A DNA stretch of 64,000 bases from Candidatus Thermodiscus eudorianus (GCA_015521085.1 WAOW01000006.1:1-64000), one strand, 5' to 3'. Positions 23,629 to 32,576 are shown, numbered from the stretch's first letter. The notes: generated by a model not told the origin, from the letters alone. Numbers and translations are program-made.

Positions 23629-24690
23629 GTGATAGGCTTGTTCAAGAGGCCGAGCTTCTACATCGCCCTAGCACTACTCGTGATCTTCGGAGTGATAGGC
23701 GCGGCCGGGACCGCTGGCATAGGCTCCGAGCAGTTAATCGCCAACAGCATGGACCTTATGATGTGGATAGGCCTGGGCCTGGCGATGGCCGTTATAATGA
23801 GCTACGCCGGCTACGTCAGCTTCGGGCACACGGTATTCATAGGAATCGGCTCCTTCGCAACAGCATACATCGTAGCCGTGAGGAACTACGACACGATAAT
23901 CCAGATCATGAGGGACCTAAGGAGGCAGGCCATACAGGCGGGGCTCCCACCGAGCTCCGTCTCACTACCCACCAGCGAGGTGGTGAAGCTATTCATTGTC
24001 AGCTCCCTGCTAGCCAGTGTGCTAGCGGTGGTGGTCGCCGCCGGCGTGGGCTACGCGGTGCTCCGCCTCAGGGGAGCCTTCTTCGCCATAGCCACCATAG
24101 GCTTGAACTACGTGGTGATGTACATAGTGGTCTTCTACCTCAAGAACTACCTGGGCAGCACCGAGGGCCAGGAAGTGGGTAACCCCGCGATGGGGCTGAC
24201 CAACATAGACTTCTACTGGATGCACTACGTCGTATTCATAGTAACAGTGCTGGTCGCCTACCTCGTGAGGGTGAGCAGGCTCGGCTATGGCCTCGCAGCC
24301 ATAAGGGAAGACGAGGACGCCGCCGAGGTGGTTGGAGTAGACACCTTCAAGTACAAGATAATAGCCTTCAGCATCGCAGCCTGGCTAGCCAGCCTATGGG
24401 GGGTTGCAAGGGAGTTCAGGGGCTCCTTCGTGGCCCCCGTGGAGTTCAACCTGCTAAACAGCGTTGTAATGCTACTCGAAAACGCTATAGGAGGCCTGGG
24501 CTCCTTCACAGGCCCGATAATAGGCGCGTTCATATACTACCCCCTGAAATGGTACACGCAGACCATAGCCGGCGTGTTCGCGCTAGTCATACTGGGAGTG
24601 CTGATAATATTGGTGGTGAGCTTCGCGCCTGGAGGAATAGTCGGCATACTCAGGAACAGGTTCCCCCGGCTGAGGAAGATACTGGAGTAG
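23629..24690 (+). CDS. livM: Branched-chain amino-acid-type ABC transporter permease
   Basis: The 353-residue protein is of the LivM family with about nine TM helices. MMWIGLGLAMAVIMSYAGYV, SFGHTVFIGIGSFATAYIV and GYGLAAIREDEDAAEVVGVD (the EAA-like loop) are family marks. The GTG at 23629 follows a GGTGATGG site overlapping the livH end. A soluble loop of about 40 residues (NYDTIIQIMRDLRRQAIQAG and on) between helices 3 and 4 looks longer than usual. It is part of the livHMGF operon and forms the second half of the translocation channel. Confidence 0.9.
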   Translation: MIGLFKRPSFYIALALLVIFGVIGAAGTAGIGSEQLIANSMDLMMWIGLGLAMAVIMSYAGYVSFGHTVFIGIGSFATAYIVAVRNYDTIIQIMRDLRRQAIQAGLPPSSVSLPTSEVVKLFIVSSLLASVLAVVVAAGVGYAVLRLRGAFFAIATIGLNYVVMYIVVFYLKNYLGSTEGQEVGNPAMGLTNIDFYWMHYVVFIVTVLVAYLVRVSRLGYGLAAIREDEDAAEVVGVDTFKYKIIAFSIAAWLASLWGVAREFRGSFVAPVEFNLLNSVVMLLENAIGGLGSFTGPIIGAFIYYPLKWYTQTIAGVFALVILGVLIILVVSFAPGGIVGILRNRFPRLRKILE

Positions 24691-24703
24691 AGTGGGGTGG
24701 TCC

Positions 24704-25495
24704 ATGGTGTCGGATGGCGATGTCATACTCAGGATCCAGGGCGTGACCAAGAGGTTCGGGGGCCTCGTAGCCCTCTCAGGCGTCTCCTTCGACGTCTATA
24801 GGAAGGAGATACTCGGCCTCATAGGCCCGAACGGCGCCGGCAAGACCACGCTATTCAACGTGATCTCAGGCGTCTACAAGCCGGAAGAGGGCAGGGTCAT
24901 ATTCAAGGGCGTCGACATAACCGGGTGGAGGCCTCACAGGGTCGCCAGGCTGGGCATAGCGAGGACCCACCAGATAGTCAAGCCCTTCGGAGACCTGACG
25001 GTGCTGGAGAACACGATGGTCGGGGCACTCTTCGGGAAGAGAGCCGGCAAAATAGGCGAGGCGGAGGCCAGAGAGATAGCCCAGGAGGTATTGGACTTCA
25101 TAGGCCTGGGCGACAAGGCAGAGCTCCCAGCCAGGGTGCTGAACGTTCAGGAGAAGAAGAGGCTTGAGCTTGCCCGTGCCCTAGCCTCCGAGCCAGAGTT
25201 ACTGCTACTAGACGAGGTACTGGCAGGCCTAACGCCGCAGGAGGTGGACAGGATGCTCGAACTGTTGAGGAGGATAAGGGAGGAGAAGAATGTAACCATG
25301 ATCATGATAGAGCACGTGATGCACGCGGTGATGAACATTGCCGACAGGATAGTAGTGCTACACTTCGGCAGGAAGCTGGCCGAGGGCACCCCGGAGGAGG
25401 TGGCCAACAACCAGGAGGTCATAACAGCCTACCTAGGAGACCCGACGCTGGCCCTCAGGTTCGTTAAGAAGCTCAGGGAGAAGGGTGGTGCCTGA
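24704..25495 (+). CDS. livG: Branched-chain amino-acid-type ABC transporter ATPase
   Basis: The 263-residue ATPase is of the LivG subfamily. The Walker A is GPNGAGKTTLFNVISG, the Walker B LLLLDEVLAGLTPQEVD, and the switch IEHVMHAV. The signature region reads VLNVQEKKRLELARALA, lacking the usual SGG/SYG; such relaxed signatures do occur in LivG proteins but may lower ATPase activity. ATG at 24704 has a GGGGTGG site; GTG at 24692 is an alternative. The stop overlaps the livF ATG (TGATG). It forms a heterodimer with LivF. Confidence 0.88.
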   Translation: MVSDGDVILRIQGVTKRFGGLVALSGVSFDVYRKEILGLIGPNGAGKTTLFNVISGVYKPEEGRVIFKGVDITGWRPHRVARLGIARTHQIVKPFGDLTVLENTMVGALFGKRAGKIGEAEAREIAQEVLDFIGLGDKAELPARVLNVQEKKRLELARALASEPELLLLDEVLAGLTPQEVDRMLELLRRIREEKNVTMIMIEHVMHAVMNIADRIVVLHFGRKLAEGTPEEVANNQEVITAYLGDPTLALRFVKKLREKGGA

Positions 25496-26217
25496 TGGCC
25501 GGGAAGTACATATTGGAGGTCGAGGACCTGGTATCGGGCTATGGCGAGACCCAGATACTCTTCGGGGTCTCGCTGAAGGTAGAGAAGGGCACGATAACGA
25601 CGCTGCTCGGCTCGAACGGCGCCGGGAAGAGCACGACCCTCTGGACAATAATGAGCGTGGTCGAGCCCTGGAAGGGCACGATAAAGCTAGACGGCGCCGA
25701 CGTCACGCGGCTCCCAACCCACAAGAAGGTCAGGCTCGGGATGATACTAGTCCCCGAGGGGAGAAGGCTCTGGCCCGGGCTAACAGTCGAGGAGAACTTG
25801 AAGCTAGCGGCACTGATACCCAGGGCCAAGGAGAAGGTCGAGGAGAACCTTGAACTAGTCTACAACTACTTCCCCAGGCTGAAGGAGAGGAAAGACCAGC
25901 TCGCCGGCACCCTGAGCGGCGGGGAGCAGCAAATGCTCGCCATAGCCCGGGGGCTAATGCTCAACCCGGAGATACTGATGCTCGACGAGCCGAGCCTGGG
26001 CCTGGCGCCCAAGCTAGTCCAGGAGATAGCTGGTATAGTGAAGAGGCTTAGGGACGAGGAGAACAAGACGATATTCCTGGTGGAGCAGAACATACACATA
26101 GCCCTAACCGTAGCCGACTACGGCTACCTGCTTGAGAACGGCAGGGTCGTGCTGGAGGGCACCCCGAAGGAGCTACAGGAGAACCCCAAGATGAAGGAGG
26201 CCTACCTAGGCCTCTAG
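25495..26217 (+). CDS. livF: Branched-chain amino-acid-type ABC transporter ATPase
   Basis: The 240-residue LivF ATPase has Walker A GSNGAGKSTTLWTIMS, signature LSGGEQQMLAIARGLM, Walker B LMLDEPSLGLAP and switch VEQNIHIAL. The domain is of standard length. The start overlaps the livG stop by one base. As the last gene of the operon it is followed by an AAACCC-TAT-GGGTTT hairpin with a T/C-rich tail. With LivG it powers the LivHM channel. Confidence 0.9.
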   Translation: MAGKYILEVEDLVSGYGETQILFGVSLKVEKGTITTLLGSNGAGKSTTLWTIMSVVEPWKGTIKLDGADVTRLPTHKKVRLGMILVPEGRRLWPGLTVEENLKLAALIPRAKEKVEENLELVYNYFPRLKERKDQLAGTLSGGEQQMLAIARGLMLNPEILMLDEPSLGLAPKLVQEIAGIVKRLRDEENKTIFLVEQNIHIALTVADYGYLLENGRVVLEGTPKELQENPKMKEAYLGL

Positions 26218-26228
26218 AAGCCCCGCTT

Positions 26229-26263
26229 AAACCCTATGGGTTTTCTCCAGTTCCTACTTCTTT
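26229..26263 (+). terminator. Hairpin and pyrimidine-rich terminator after livF
   Basis: AAACCC (26229-26234) and GGGTTT (26238-26243) form a short hairpin followed by TCTCCAGTTCCTACTTCTTT. It lies 11 bp after the livF stop and before the convergent DUF401 gene. Confidence 0.5.
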
Positions 26264-26271
26264 GCCGGCGG

Positions 26272-27468
26272 CTAGTATATCAGGTATATCATAGCCACTC
26301 CTATGGCTACAGCTGCCAGGATGCTGGCGTAGGTCTTCAACAATACGCGGCCCATGCTAGACTCGAAGTAGTCAACCGTGAGGGCCAGGCATAGGTGCAC
26401 GGGGCTACCCATCACCCCGAGGAAGCCTCCCAGGTATGCTAGGGCTAGCATGCTCCAGTTTATCCCTGTCTGTAGGGTGAGGTATGGGATTAGGGCTGGC
26501 ATGGCCGTTGATGCGAAGAAGTTCTCGCCGCCGGCCGCTAGGCCTAGTATGAAGGGGACCATGAAGACTAGGAGTGCCTCGTTTATGCCTGCCGTGTCGG
26601 CGAAGGAGGCCATTGCAACCCCCATGTCGGTGGCTAGGAGAACGTTCTTGAAGTAGAGGCTCTCAAGCAACACCAAGTGTATCGTGGGCCTCGTCGCCAG
26701 CTTCAAAGCTCTAACCAGCTGGGGCCTGCCAGGCCTCCATATAGCCACGAAGACGATGATGACCGTGGCTAGCGCGACGAGCATGGGGACTCCCGAGAAG
26801 AAGAGGATCACCAGGCCTAGGAGGGGTGATATAGAGGCCAGGAACACGGCGAGGGTCCCCCTGCCCCCGCCGCAGGAGACGCTTCTGAGTATCGGGTATG
26901 ATATGAGGGCGCCGCCGAGTATGGCTGCCACGGTCCCTATCCACGTGTGGCTCACGACGTCGATTGGGTTTATGTAGAGTACGCTGGCAGTTATCACGAC
27001 GCTCTGGAAGAGGGGCCACGAGGGGACCCACACGTGCCTGAACCAGTAGTTGAGGTAGGTCGCGTCGTCACGGGACACCCTGGCCTCGGCTAGGTACTTG
27101 TCCTTCAACGCTATAGCCGATACTAGGGCGCCGCCTGGCATGGGCATCAGGCCTATCAGGGCTGGCACGCCGGTGAGGGCTAGCCTGCAGCTTGACGATG
27201 AGAGGGATTCCACCATCTCATCGAGGAGACCTGTCTCCTTCATCAGCCCCGCTAGGAGCATTGAGAGGAATATGTAGACGAAGACTCTCAGGTCGTTCCA
27301 TTCGAGTAGCTTGGCCCCGGCCTCCACGGCTTCCCTCGGGGTTGCTGAGAGGAGTACGTATGTGGCTATCATGCCGGCTATTACTATGTAGACTTTCCTG
27401 ATCCTGCTGGCTAGTATCACGAGTAGGATGTATGAGGCTATGAATCCATATACTGGGTTTAGCGGCAC
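26272..27468 (-). CDS. DUF401 family membrane protein
   Basis: The integral membrane protein has about ten TM helices and the DUF401 hallmark GLMPMPGGALVSAIALKDKY near residue 105, plus YLNYWFRHVWVPSWPLFQSV. DUF401 proteins are related to anion/gluconate-type transporters, substrate unknown. A reading frame extends to ATG 27519, but the GTG at 27468 or 27480 gives a natural start before NPVYGFIASYILLVIL and a short overlap with the homoserine dehydrogenase stop at 27459. The two genes are therefore in one transcript; a role in exporting a product of that pathway is speculative. Confidence 0.78.
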   Translation of the reverse strand: MPLNPVYGFIASYILLVILASRIRKVYIVIAGMIATYVLLSATPREAVEAGAKLLEWNDLRVFVYIFLSMLLAGLMKETGLLDEMVESLSSSSCRLALTGVPALIGLMPMPGGALVSAIALKDKYLAEARVSRDDATYLNYWFRHVWVPSWPLFQSVVITASVLYINPIDVVSHTWIGTVAAILGGALISYPILRSVSCGGGRGTLAVFLASISPLLGLVILFFSGVPMLVALATVIIVFVAIWRPGRPQLVRALKLATRPTIHLVLLESLYFKNVLLATDMGVAMASFADTAGINEALLVFMVPFILGLAAGGENFFASTAMPALIPYLTLQTGINWSMLALAYLGGFLGVMGSPVHLCLALTVDYFESSMGRVLLKTYASILAAVAIGVAMIYLIY

Positions 27469-28502
27469 TGTCTGGTGCACCTTATCCCGGGGGGGCAGTC
27501 TTCTGTGTCCTTCCTCCATTGGACGAAGTCCAATATATCGGTTATCATTACTTTAGCCGTCCTCCAGGCGGGCCCGGCAGGCCCCCTGAGCACGATACTC
27601 GTACCCTCCAGGCCAAACACTATAACGTTCTCCTCTCCCTCAGCCAATGCGAGGGGGTCACTCCCCTCCAAGACCATAGGCTCCACGCCCAGCCGGCTCG
27701 ACTCGAAGTCGGCATAGGCGACGTACTTCACCCTCTTGCCCTCCCTCAGGCTCTCGGCCACCAGCTTCTCCTCCATACTCTCTAGAGGGACCCTCTTGAC
27801 GTCCTCAAGCCTGGCATCATACCCGAGCGTGTTGGAGAGTATGACTAGCTTCGCCGCCGGGTCCCAGCCGTGCGTGTCCACCGTGGGATCTGGCTCGGCT
27901 AGCTTCGCCTCTATAGCCTTCTCTAGGGCCTCCCTGTAGGAGTATCCCTTCTCGACGAAGCCGAGTATATAGTTCGTGGAGGCGTTCAACACCGCCCTCA
28001 CTGACTCGACCCCCCTCAGCCTCAGGCCGAGGGCAGAGTCTATCGCCGGCGTCCCGGCGGCGACTGTGGCTCTGTATCCTAGGAAGAGGCACCGCCTCCT
28101 GACCTCTTCGATGAACCTCTTCCCCTCAAGGGCTAGCACCGTCTTGTCTGCCGTGATTATGGAGACCCCCTTCTCGACTAGCCCATGGTATATGGTCTTG
28201 TTGGGCTCGCCTGTCTGGTAGCTTGGGGGTATGGTTATCAGGGCTACGTCTGCGTTGGCTAGGATGGCGGCTTCTATGGGGTCTAGGCCCTCCTTGAAGT
28301 TGTGGTGTCTATCCAGCTTCTCCCCGGAGCGTGCTAGTTTGGCTAGCTTGGCTAGATCGCCTGGCCCGCCCACTATAACGGCTCCCCCGCTCGACGCGAC
28401 TCCCGTCACCTTTACCGGCAGGCCGGTACCTGGGTCGAGGAGCCTCTGGGCTAGTTCCCTGCCGACGTTCCCAAACCCGATAAGTACGGCGTTGTACTCC
28501 AT
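27459..28502 (-). CDS. hom: Homoserine dehydrogenase
   Basis: The 347-residue protein has N-terminal NAD(P) motif VLIGFGNVGRELAQRLLD and central GVSIITADKTVLALEGKRFI with the TADK lysine. It continues with YRATVAAGTPAIDSALGLRL and NASTNYILGFVEKGYSYREA, followed by AEPDPTVDTHGWDPAAKLVI (catalytic Glu/Asp/Lys region). It reduces aspartate semialdehyde to homoserine in threonine/methionine synthesis. There is no C-terminal ACT domain, as in short archaeal forms, so feedback control may be absent. ATG at 28502 has a good GAGGAGGG site. The last 15 residues contain three cysteines, unusual for this family. Confidence 0.88.
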   Translation of the reverse strand: MEYNAVLIGFGNVGRELAQRLLDPGTGLPVKVTGVASSGGAVIVGGPGDLAKLAKLARSGEKLDRHHNFKEGLDPIEAAILANADVALITIPPSYQTGEPNKTIYHGLVEKGVSIITADKTVLALEGKRFIEEVRRRCLFLGYRATVAAGTPAIDSALGLRLRGVESVRAVLNASTNYILGFVEKGYSYREALEKAIEAKLAEPDPTVDTHGWDPAAKLVILSNTLGYDARLEDVKRVPLESMEEKLVAESLREGKRVKYVAYADFESSRLGVEPMVLEGSDPLALAEGEENVIVFGLEGTSIVLRGPAGPAWRTAKVMITDILDFVQWRKDTEDCPPGIRCTRQCR

Positions 28503-28646
28503 CCCTCCTCACCCGCGGTTCAAATATACTACCGCCATGGCAGTGGGTTAATGTCGTATTAGTGGCTACCGCGTAAATACCGAGACCACATATATGTATA
28601 TGTGAAAACAGAGGAAAGCCGAGAGAGCATAGAGGGTGTATAGCCT

Positions 28647-29552
28647 ATGGCGATCCAGCTAGAGGAGATATTCTACGACTTCATCAAGAGAGTCGCAACC
28701 GGCATACCAGAGGACGTGTACAAGAAGATAAAGGAAGCCTACGAGAAGGAAACGGTCCCAGCGGCCAAGGCACAGCTCGAAGCGATACTGGCAGACATGG
28801 AGATAGCCTGCAAGAAGGAGAGGCCCATATGCCAGGACACGGGGACCCCCTACCTGTGGATAGAGTGGGGCGAGGACTTCCCCCTGAAACCCACCGCGAT
28901 AATAGAGGCCTACAAGAACGCCCTAAGGAGAGTAACCAAAGACGGGTACCTAAGGCCCAACGCCGTAGACCCCCTCAAGGCAAAGAACTCCGGGGACAAC
29001 ACGGGCAGGTTCATACCATGGATACACGTGGAACCAGTACCGGGAGACAAGCTGGTAGTACACATGATGAGCAAGGGAGGAGGAAGCGAGGCCCCGTCAA
29101 CACTCATAATGTCAACCCCCCTCAAGGGCTTCGAGAACCTTAAGAAGGGAGTAGTAGAGGCGGTGGCCAGGGCAGGGCCACTACCATGCCCGCCGGTGAT
29201 AGTTGGAGTGGCTATAGGCGCGGGAGCCGACATAGTGATGAGCCTAGCCAAGAGGGCGCTACTAAGGCCGATAGGCGAGAGGCACCCGGACCCGGACGCC
29301 GCCAAGCTAGAAGAGGAGTTGCTAGAAGCCCTGAACAAGCTAGAGCTAGGCCCCCACGGCTTCGGAGGCCACCTAACGGCGCTAGACGTCAAGTTCGAAT
29401 ACGCCCACAGGCATCCGGCCACCTTCGCGATAGGCATAGTAACTAGCTGCTGGGCTACCAGGAGGGGCAGCATAGAGGTGGGCCCCGACGGGAGCTGGCG
29501 CATGCTAACCAAGCACCTGGTCCCCGGGGACGGTGGTTGTGTTATTAGGTGA
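28647..29552 (+). CDS. fumA: Fumarate hydratase class I, alpha subunit
   Basis: The 301-residue protein matches the N-terminal domain of class I (4Fe-4S) fumarases. MEIACKKERPICQDTGTPYL supplies the first cluster Cys region, followed by KGGGSEAPSTLIMSTPLKGF, PLPCPPVIVGVAIGAGADIV and GPHGFGGHLTALDVKFEYAH. ATG at 28647 is preceded by GAGGGTG. TATA-like ACATATATGTATATG lies at about 28589-28603. The subunit forms the active enzyme with the beta chain encoded next, in the TCA-type cycle (fumarate to malate). The C-rich third codon positions match a well-expressed gene. Confidence 0.9.
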   Translation: MAIQLEEIFYDFIKRVATGIPEDVYKKIKEAYEKETVPAAKAQLEAILADMEIACKKERPICQDTGTPYLWIEWGEDFPLKPTAIIEAYKNALRRVTKDGYLRPNAVDPLKAKNSGDNTGRFIPWIHVEPVPGDKLVVHMMSKGGGSEAPSTLIMSTPLKGFENLKKGVVEAVARAGPLPCPPVIVGVAIGAGADIVMSLAKRALLRPIGERHPDPDAAKLEEELLEALNKLELGPHGFGGHLTALDVKFEYAHRHPATFAIGIVTSCWATRRGSIEVGPDGSWRMLTKHLVPGDGGCVIR

Positions 29553-29564
29553 GTGGGGTGGTTT

Positions 29565-30191
29565 GTGGTGAGCGAGTCTAGAGTATTCCATCTCCGGACC
29601 CCCCTCTCGGACGAGGACGTCGAGAAGCTCAGGATAGGAGACATAGTCTACGTGACGGGTATAATGGTCACAGCGAGGGACGAGGCCCATAAGGAGATAC
29701 TCGAAACCATAGAACGCGGAGAGAAGCTGCCCATCGACCTGAAGGGCCTAGTGCTATACCACTGCGGCCCGGTGGTCAGGAAGAAGCCCGACGGGAGCTG
29801 GGAGGTCGTAGCGGCCGGGCCGACCACCAGCATGAGGATGGAGTCGGTCGAGGCCGAATTCATAGAGAAGACCGGCGTGAAGATGATAGTTGGAAAAGGC
29901 GGGATGGGCCCGAGGACCGCTGAGGCCATGAAGAAGCACAAGGCCGTCTACGCGGTATTCACCGGCGGCGCTGGAGCCCTCGCCGCGGACAGGATCAAGA
30001 GGGTGGTCGACGTCTACTGGCTCGACAAGCTGGGCATACCGGAGGCCGTCTGGGTTTTCGAAGTAGAGAACTTCGGCCCCCTCATAGTGACGATAGACTC
30101 CACGGGCAGGAACTACTATGAGGAGAGGCTGAAGAAAGTCAAGGAGAACGCTGAGAGGGTAGTAAAGGAGCTGCTCTCCAGGGAGGGCTAG
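29565..30191 (+). CDS. fumB: Fumarate hydratase class I, beta subunit
   Basis: About 208 residues correspond to the C-terminal domain of class I fumarase. Motifs are VYVTGIMVTARDEAHKEILE, KGLVLYHCGPVVRKK, GPTTSMRMESVEAEFIEKTG, IVGKGGMGPRTAEAMKKHKA and AVFTGGAGALAADRIKRVVD. The GTG at 29565 (or 29568) lies behind GTGGGGTGG; another GTG at 29553 directly abuts the alpha stop. Split alpha/beta subunits are usual in archaea. The gene ends 10 bp from the convergent AIM24-like gene. Confidence 0.9.
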   Translation: MVSESRVFHLRTPLSDEDVEKLRIGDIVYVTGIMVTARDEAHKEILETIERGEKLPIDLKGLVLYHCGPVVRKKPDGSWEVVAAGPTTSMRMESVEAEFIEKTGVKMIVGKGGMGPRTAEAMKKHKAVYAVFTGGAGALAADRIKRVVDVYWLDKLGIPEAVWVFEVENFGPLIVTIDSTGRNYYEERLKKVKENAERVVKELLSREG

Positions 30192-30201
30192 CCCTTCTAA
30201 A

Positions 30202-30867
30202 TCAACCCTTTTTCGGGAGGTACCTGTAGACTAGGCTCGCCAGGGCTGGTAGGAGCCTCGTCTGGAGCCATACCCTTCCAGGACCCCTTAGCTCGAATAC
30301 TATCCCTTCTCCCCCGAAGAGGAAGGACTTCCATCCCCCGAACTTCCTGGCACTCCACTGGACCGTGGGGTCCATTGCCACGAGGTGGAAGTTGTCGACT
30401 ATCATGGTCTCGCCGGCCTGCAGCGTATAAGTCTCTAGGGCCCCGTAGGACGAGAGCCATGCCCTCCCCCTGCCCTCGATCTTGAGCCAGAAGAACTGTC
30501 CCTCGGAGAGCCAGCCCTTCAAGCCGCGCCAGGCGGTCGTGACCTTCAGATCCCCATAGTGGGCTAGGTAGCTCGTGTCCTGCACCAATAGCTCTCCAGC
30601 TATATCAACGCCCACTATATCGCCTGGAGCCGATGGGGCGAGTCCGACCGCCGAGGGGCCCCTGGCCCTGGCCACGTTTAGGAAGAAGGACTCACCGCCC
30701 AGCAACTTCCTCTTTAGAGCCGAGCCCAGGCCGCCGCTGGTTGTTGTGACCTCTATAGGGCCTCGGCTGTACACGAAGGCCCCCGCCTCAAACCATACCT
30801 CTTCTCCAGCATTCAGCTCTAGTTCGAGGAGGCTGTAGGCTGGTCCCCCGACAATCTTCTCCTTCAT
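30202..30867 (-). CDS. AIM24/TIGR00266 family protein
   Basis: The 221-residue all-beta protein is of the AIM24 (TIGR00266) family. YSLLELELNAGEEVWFEAGA FVYSRG opens the fold, GGESFFLNVARARGPSAVGL follows, then the LLVQDTSYLAHYGDLKVTTA and TYTLQAGETMIVDNFHLVAM strands. Archaeal members are soluble trimers of unknown biochemical function; the yeast namesake is mitochondrial. No catalytic residues are known. The ATG at 30867 is the first in frame. It stands alone between fumarase and a methyltransferase gene. Confidence 0.82.
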   Translation of the reverse strand: MKEKIVGGPAYSLLELELNAGEEVWFEAGAFVYSRGPIEVTTTSGGLGSALKRKLLGGESFFLNVARARGPSAVGLAPSAPGDIVGVDIAGELLVQDTSYLAHYGDLKVTTAWRGLKGWLSEGQFFWLKIEGRGRAWLSSYGALETYTLQAGETMIVDNFHLVAMDPTVQWSARKFGGWKSFLFGGEGIVFELRGPGRVWLQTRLLPALASLVYRYLPKKG

Positions 30868-30983
30868 ACAAGTCCACCCATACGTCCTTGTAGAGTCGCT
30901 GGCCCGGGTTAATATAGTGGCTTGGCTTGATAAGCCTAATACCCTCTGGGCGTCTACCTGTGTATGGCTTGGTGTAGCGTGTT

Positions 30984-31547
30984 TTGGATGGACTGGATTA
31001 TGAGGTGAGGGAGCTCTTATCTCGCTTGAGGAAGGAGTCCTTAGAGAGTTACGTGCCCCTGATAGACGCGGAGGATGGTGCCGCGCTCGCCACCCTCGCC
31101 TTCATGGCCCCTGAGGGTTTGATTGTTGACCTGGGCGCGGGGGTTGGCTACTCTGCCCTCTGGCTTGCCATCGGGGCCCGTGGGAAGAGTGGTGCTAGGA
31201 TTGTGGCGGTCGAGTGGGATCCGGATTTGGCCCAGGTGTTGGCTAGGAATGCTAAGGCTATAGAGAGGATAACCGGTGTTGGGGTAGAGGTAGTTAATGA
31301 TGATGCTCTGGAGTACTTGGACTCGCTACCCGAGGAGGAACTGTTCTCGCTGGCCTTCGTCGACATAGAAAAGAACCAGTACCCGGAGGCCCTCGCGAAG
31401 CTAGTGCCGAGGACCAGGAAGGGCGGCGTGCTGGCGTTCCACAACGCGTACTTCCCGTCCCCGCCCAAGTCCTTCTACGAGATGATTAGAGGCTATAGGC
31501 ACCTCATAGTGCCGACGCCGCAGGGCCTGGCAGTGATAGTAGTGTGA
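30984..31547 (+). CDS. Class I SAM-dependent O-methyltransferase-like protein
   Basis: The 187-residue Rossmann methyltransferase is of the catechol/caffeoyl-CoA O-methyltransferase type. Motif I is GLIVDLGAGVGYSALWLAIG, then ARIVAVEWDPDLAQVLARNA (acidic ribose contact), SLAFVDIEKNQYPEALAKL with the metal-type Asp, and GGVLAFHNAYFPSPP. Substrate unknown. TTG at 30984 gives the full N-terminal helix; a GTG seven codons later is possible. It ends tail to tail, 2 bp from the PIN-like gene. Confidence 0.78.
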   Translation: MDGLDYEVRELLSRLRKESLESYVPLIDAEDGAALATLAFMAPEGLIVDLGAGVGYSALWLAIGARGKSGARIVAVEWDPDLAQVLARNAKAIERITGVGVEVVNDDALEYLDSLPEEELFSLAFVDIEKNQYPEALAKLVPRTRKGGVLAFHNAYFPSPPKSFYEMIRGYRHLIVPTPQGLAVIVV

Positions 31548-31549
31548 GG

Positions 31550-32095
31550 CTACCTGGCGAGCGATACTATCCTCCTGATGATGCTCTCCTTGCCCGGGAA
31601 CTCGTTGGGAGGCATGTACTCGACCCGTATACGCTCGTCTCCCAGGGACTCCACCTGCCGTGCAAGCCTCTTATCCCCGGTGACGAGGATCACCCTCCTA
31701 CCACTACCAGCTAGGCGCTCGACGATCTTCAACACGTCATAGTCGTCGTGCGCTGGCCAACGCGTGACCCGGCCAGCCTTGACAGGGGACTCCAAGCCCT
31801 TACCCAGCACCTCGTGTACCTCAACGGATCCGGGCAACTCTCTGGCCACAACCTCCGCCAAGCCCCTGAACATCTGGTCTAAAACAATAGCCACGACGCC
31901 AGCCGGGCTAGCGGAGGCCTCTAGACCGGGCCCTGGCTCCCTCCTTCCGGCTGCCTGTGGCTTCTCGACCCTCAACACCAGGGGCTCGTCCTCGAACAGG
32001 ATTACGACTCCCCCGTTCTCCCGGGCCAGCTTCAAGGCCTCACCTAGATCGTCGAGGAGCCTGTATTCCCCCTTGACCCAGACGATCCTAGCCAT
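31550..32095 (-). CDS. PIN/NYN-like nuclease-fold protein
   Basis: The protein is 182 residues from the ATG at 32095; the open frame extends upstream but only through the intergenic region and into the antisense of eS25. AIVLDQMFRGLAEVVARELP opens a PIN-like fold (acidic first strand), DDYDVLKIVERLAGSGRRVI gives central aspartates, and LVTGDKRLARQVESL holds the late Asp. The N-terminal 60 residues (IVWVKGEYRLLDDLGEALKL) are a separate small domain. It is probably a stand-alone RNA nuclease or binding protein rather than a toxin, since no antitoxin gene is beside it. It lies divergent to the eS25 gene. Confidence 0.65.
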   Translation of the reverse strand: MARIVWVKGEYRLLDDLGEALKLARENGGVVILFEDEPLVLRVEKPQAAGRREPGPGLEASASPAGVVAIVLDQMFRGLAEVVARELPGSVEVHEVLGKGLESPVKAGRVTRWPAHDDYDVLKIVERLAGSGRRVILVTGDKRLARQVESLGDERIRVEYMPPNEFPGKESIIRRIVSLAR

Positions 32096-32152
32096 CCCAT
32101 AACCCTCTCCCGGCGCCACCCAGGCTAGAGTATTGTAGGCCCTGATAGATGC

Positions 32153-32160
32153 TTTTATAT
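32153..32160 (+). promoter_or_regulatory. TATA box of the eS25 gene
   Basis: TTTTATAT lies 36-43 bp before the ATG at 32196, predicting a start near 32180. GATGGTGG at about 32182-32189 supplies the ribosome site in a short leader. Confidence 0.6.
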
Positions 32161-32195
32161 CCACTAGGCCGGGCCAGTGTAGATGGTGGACGGTT

Positions 32196-32501
32196 ATGGC
32201 GAAGAAGAAGGGCAAGGCCGAGGGCGGCGCCAAGGGGAAGGCGAGGAGCCTGGTGGAGCAGGCCAGGTATGACGTCAGCCTCCCGCCGGAGCTCCTAGAG
32301 AGGGCTAAGAAGGACTTGAAGAGGGAGAAGTACCTGACTCCATTGAAGCTCTCCCAGAAGTACAATGTAACGCTTAGCACCGCCAGGAAGATACTGAAGG
32401 CCCTCGAAGGGGAGGGGCTGATAGTAAAGTTCGGAGCCAGCAGGAGAGCGCCAGTCTACGTGCCAGCGGATAAGGCCAGGGAGCTACCCCAAGGGATATA
32501 G
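32196..32501 (+). CDS. rps25e: Small-subunit ribosomal protein eS25
   Basis: The 101-residue protein has the eS25 pattern: a Lys/Gly-rich N-terminal tail (AKKKGKAEGGAKGKAR), then a winged helix with VSLPPELLERAKKDLKREKY, LTPLKLSQKYNVTLSTARKI and LKALEGEGLIVKFGASRRAP. It is found in crenarchaeal and eukaryotic small subunits, near the mRNA exit/E site. It has its own TATA and ribosome site. The next gene starts 76 bp later on the same strand. Confidence 0.92.
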   Translation: MAKKKGKAEGGAKGKARSLVEQARYDVSLPPELLERAKKDLKREKYLTPLKLSQKYNVTLSTARKILKALEGEGLIVKFGASRRAPVYVPADKARELPQGI

Positions 32502-32576
32502 CATAGCCCAGGAGCATTCAACCCAACTCCTATGACACAAGCTAGAGTGGCTAGGCCTCCTCCGGTGGCCCAGGTC

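Noticed and set aside
31550-32380. A 276-residue form of the PIN-like protein
   Set aside because: The first 95 residues are partly antisense to eS25 and have no domain; ATG 32095 begins the conserved part.
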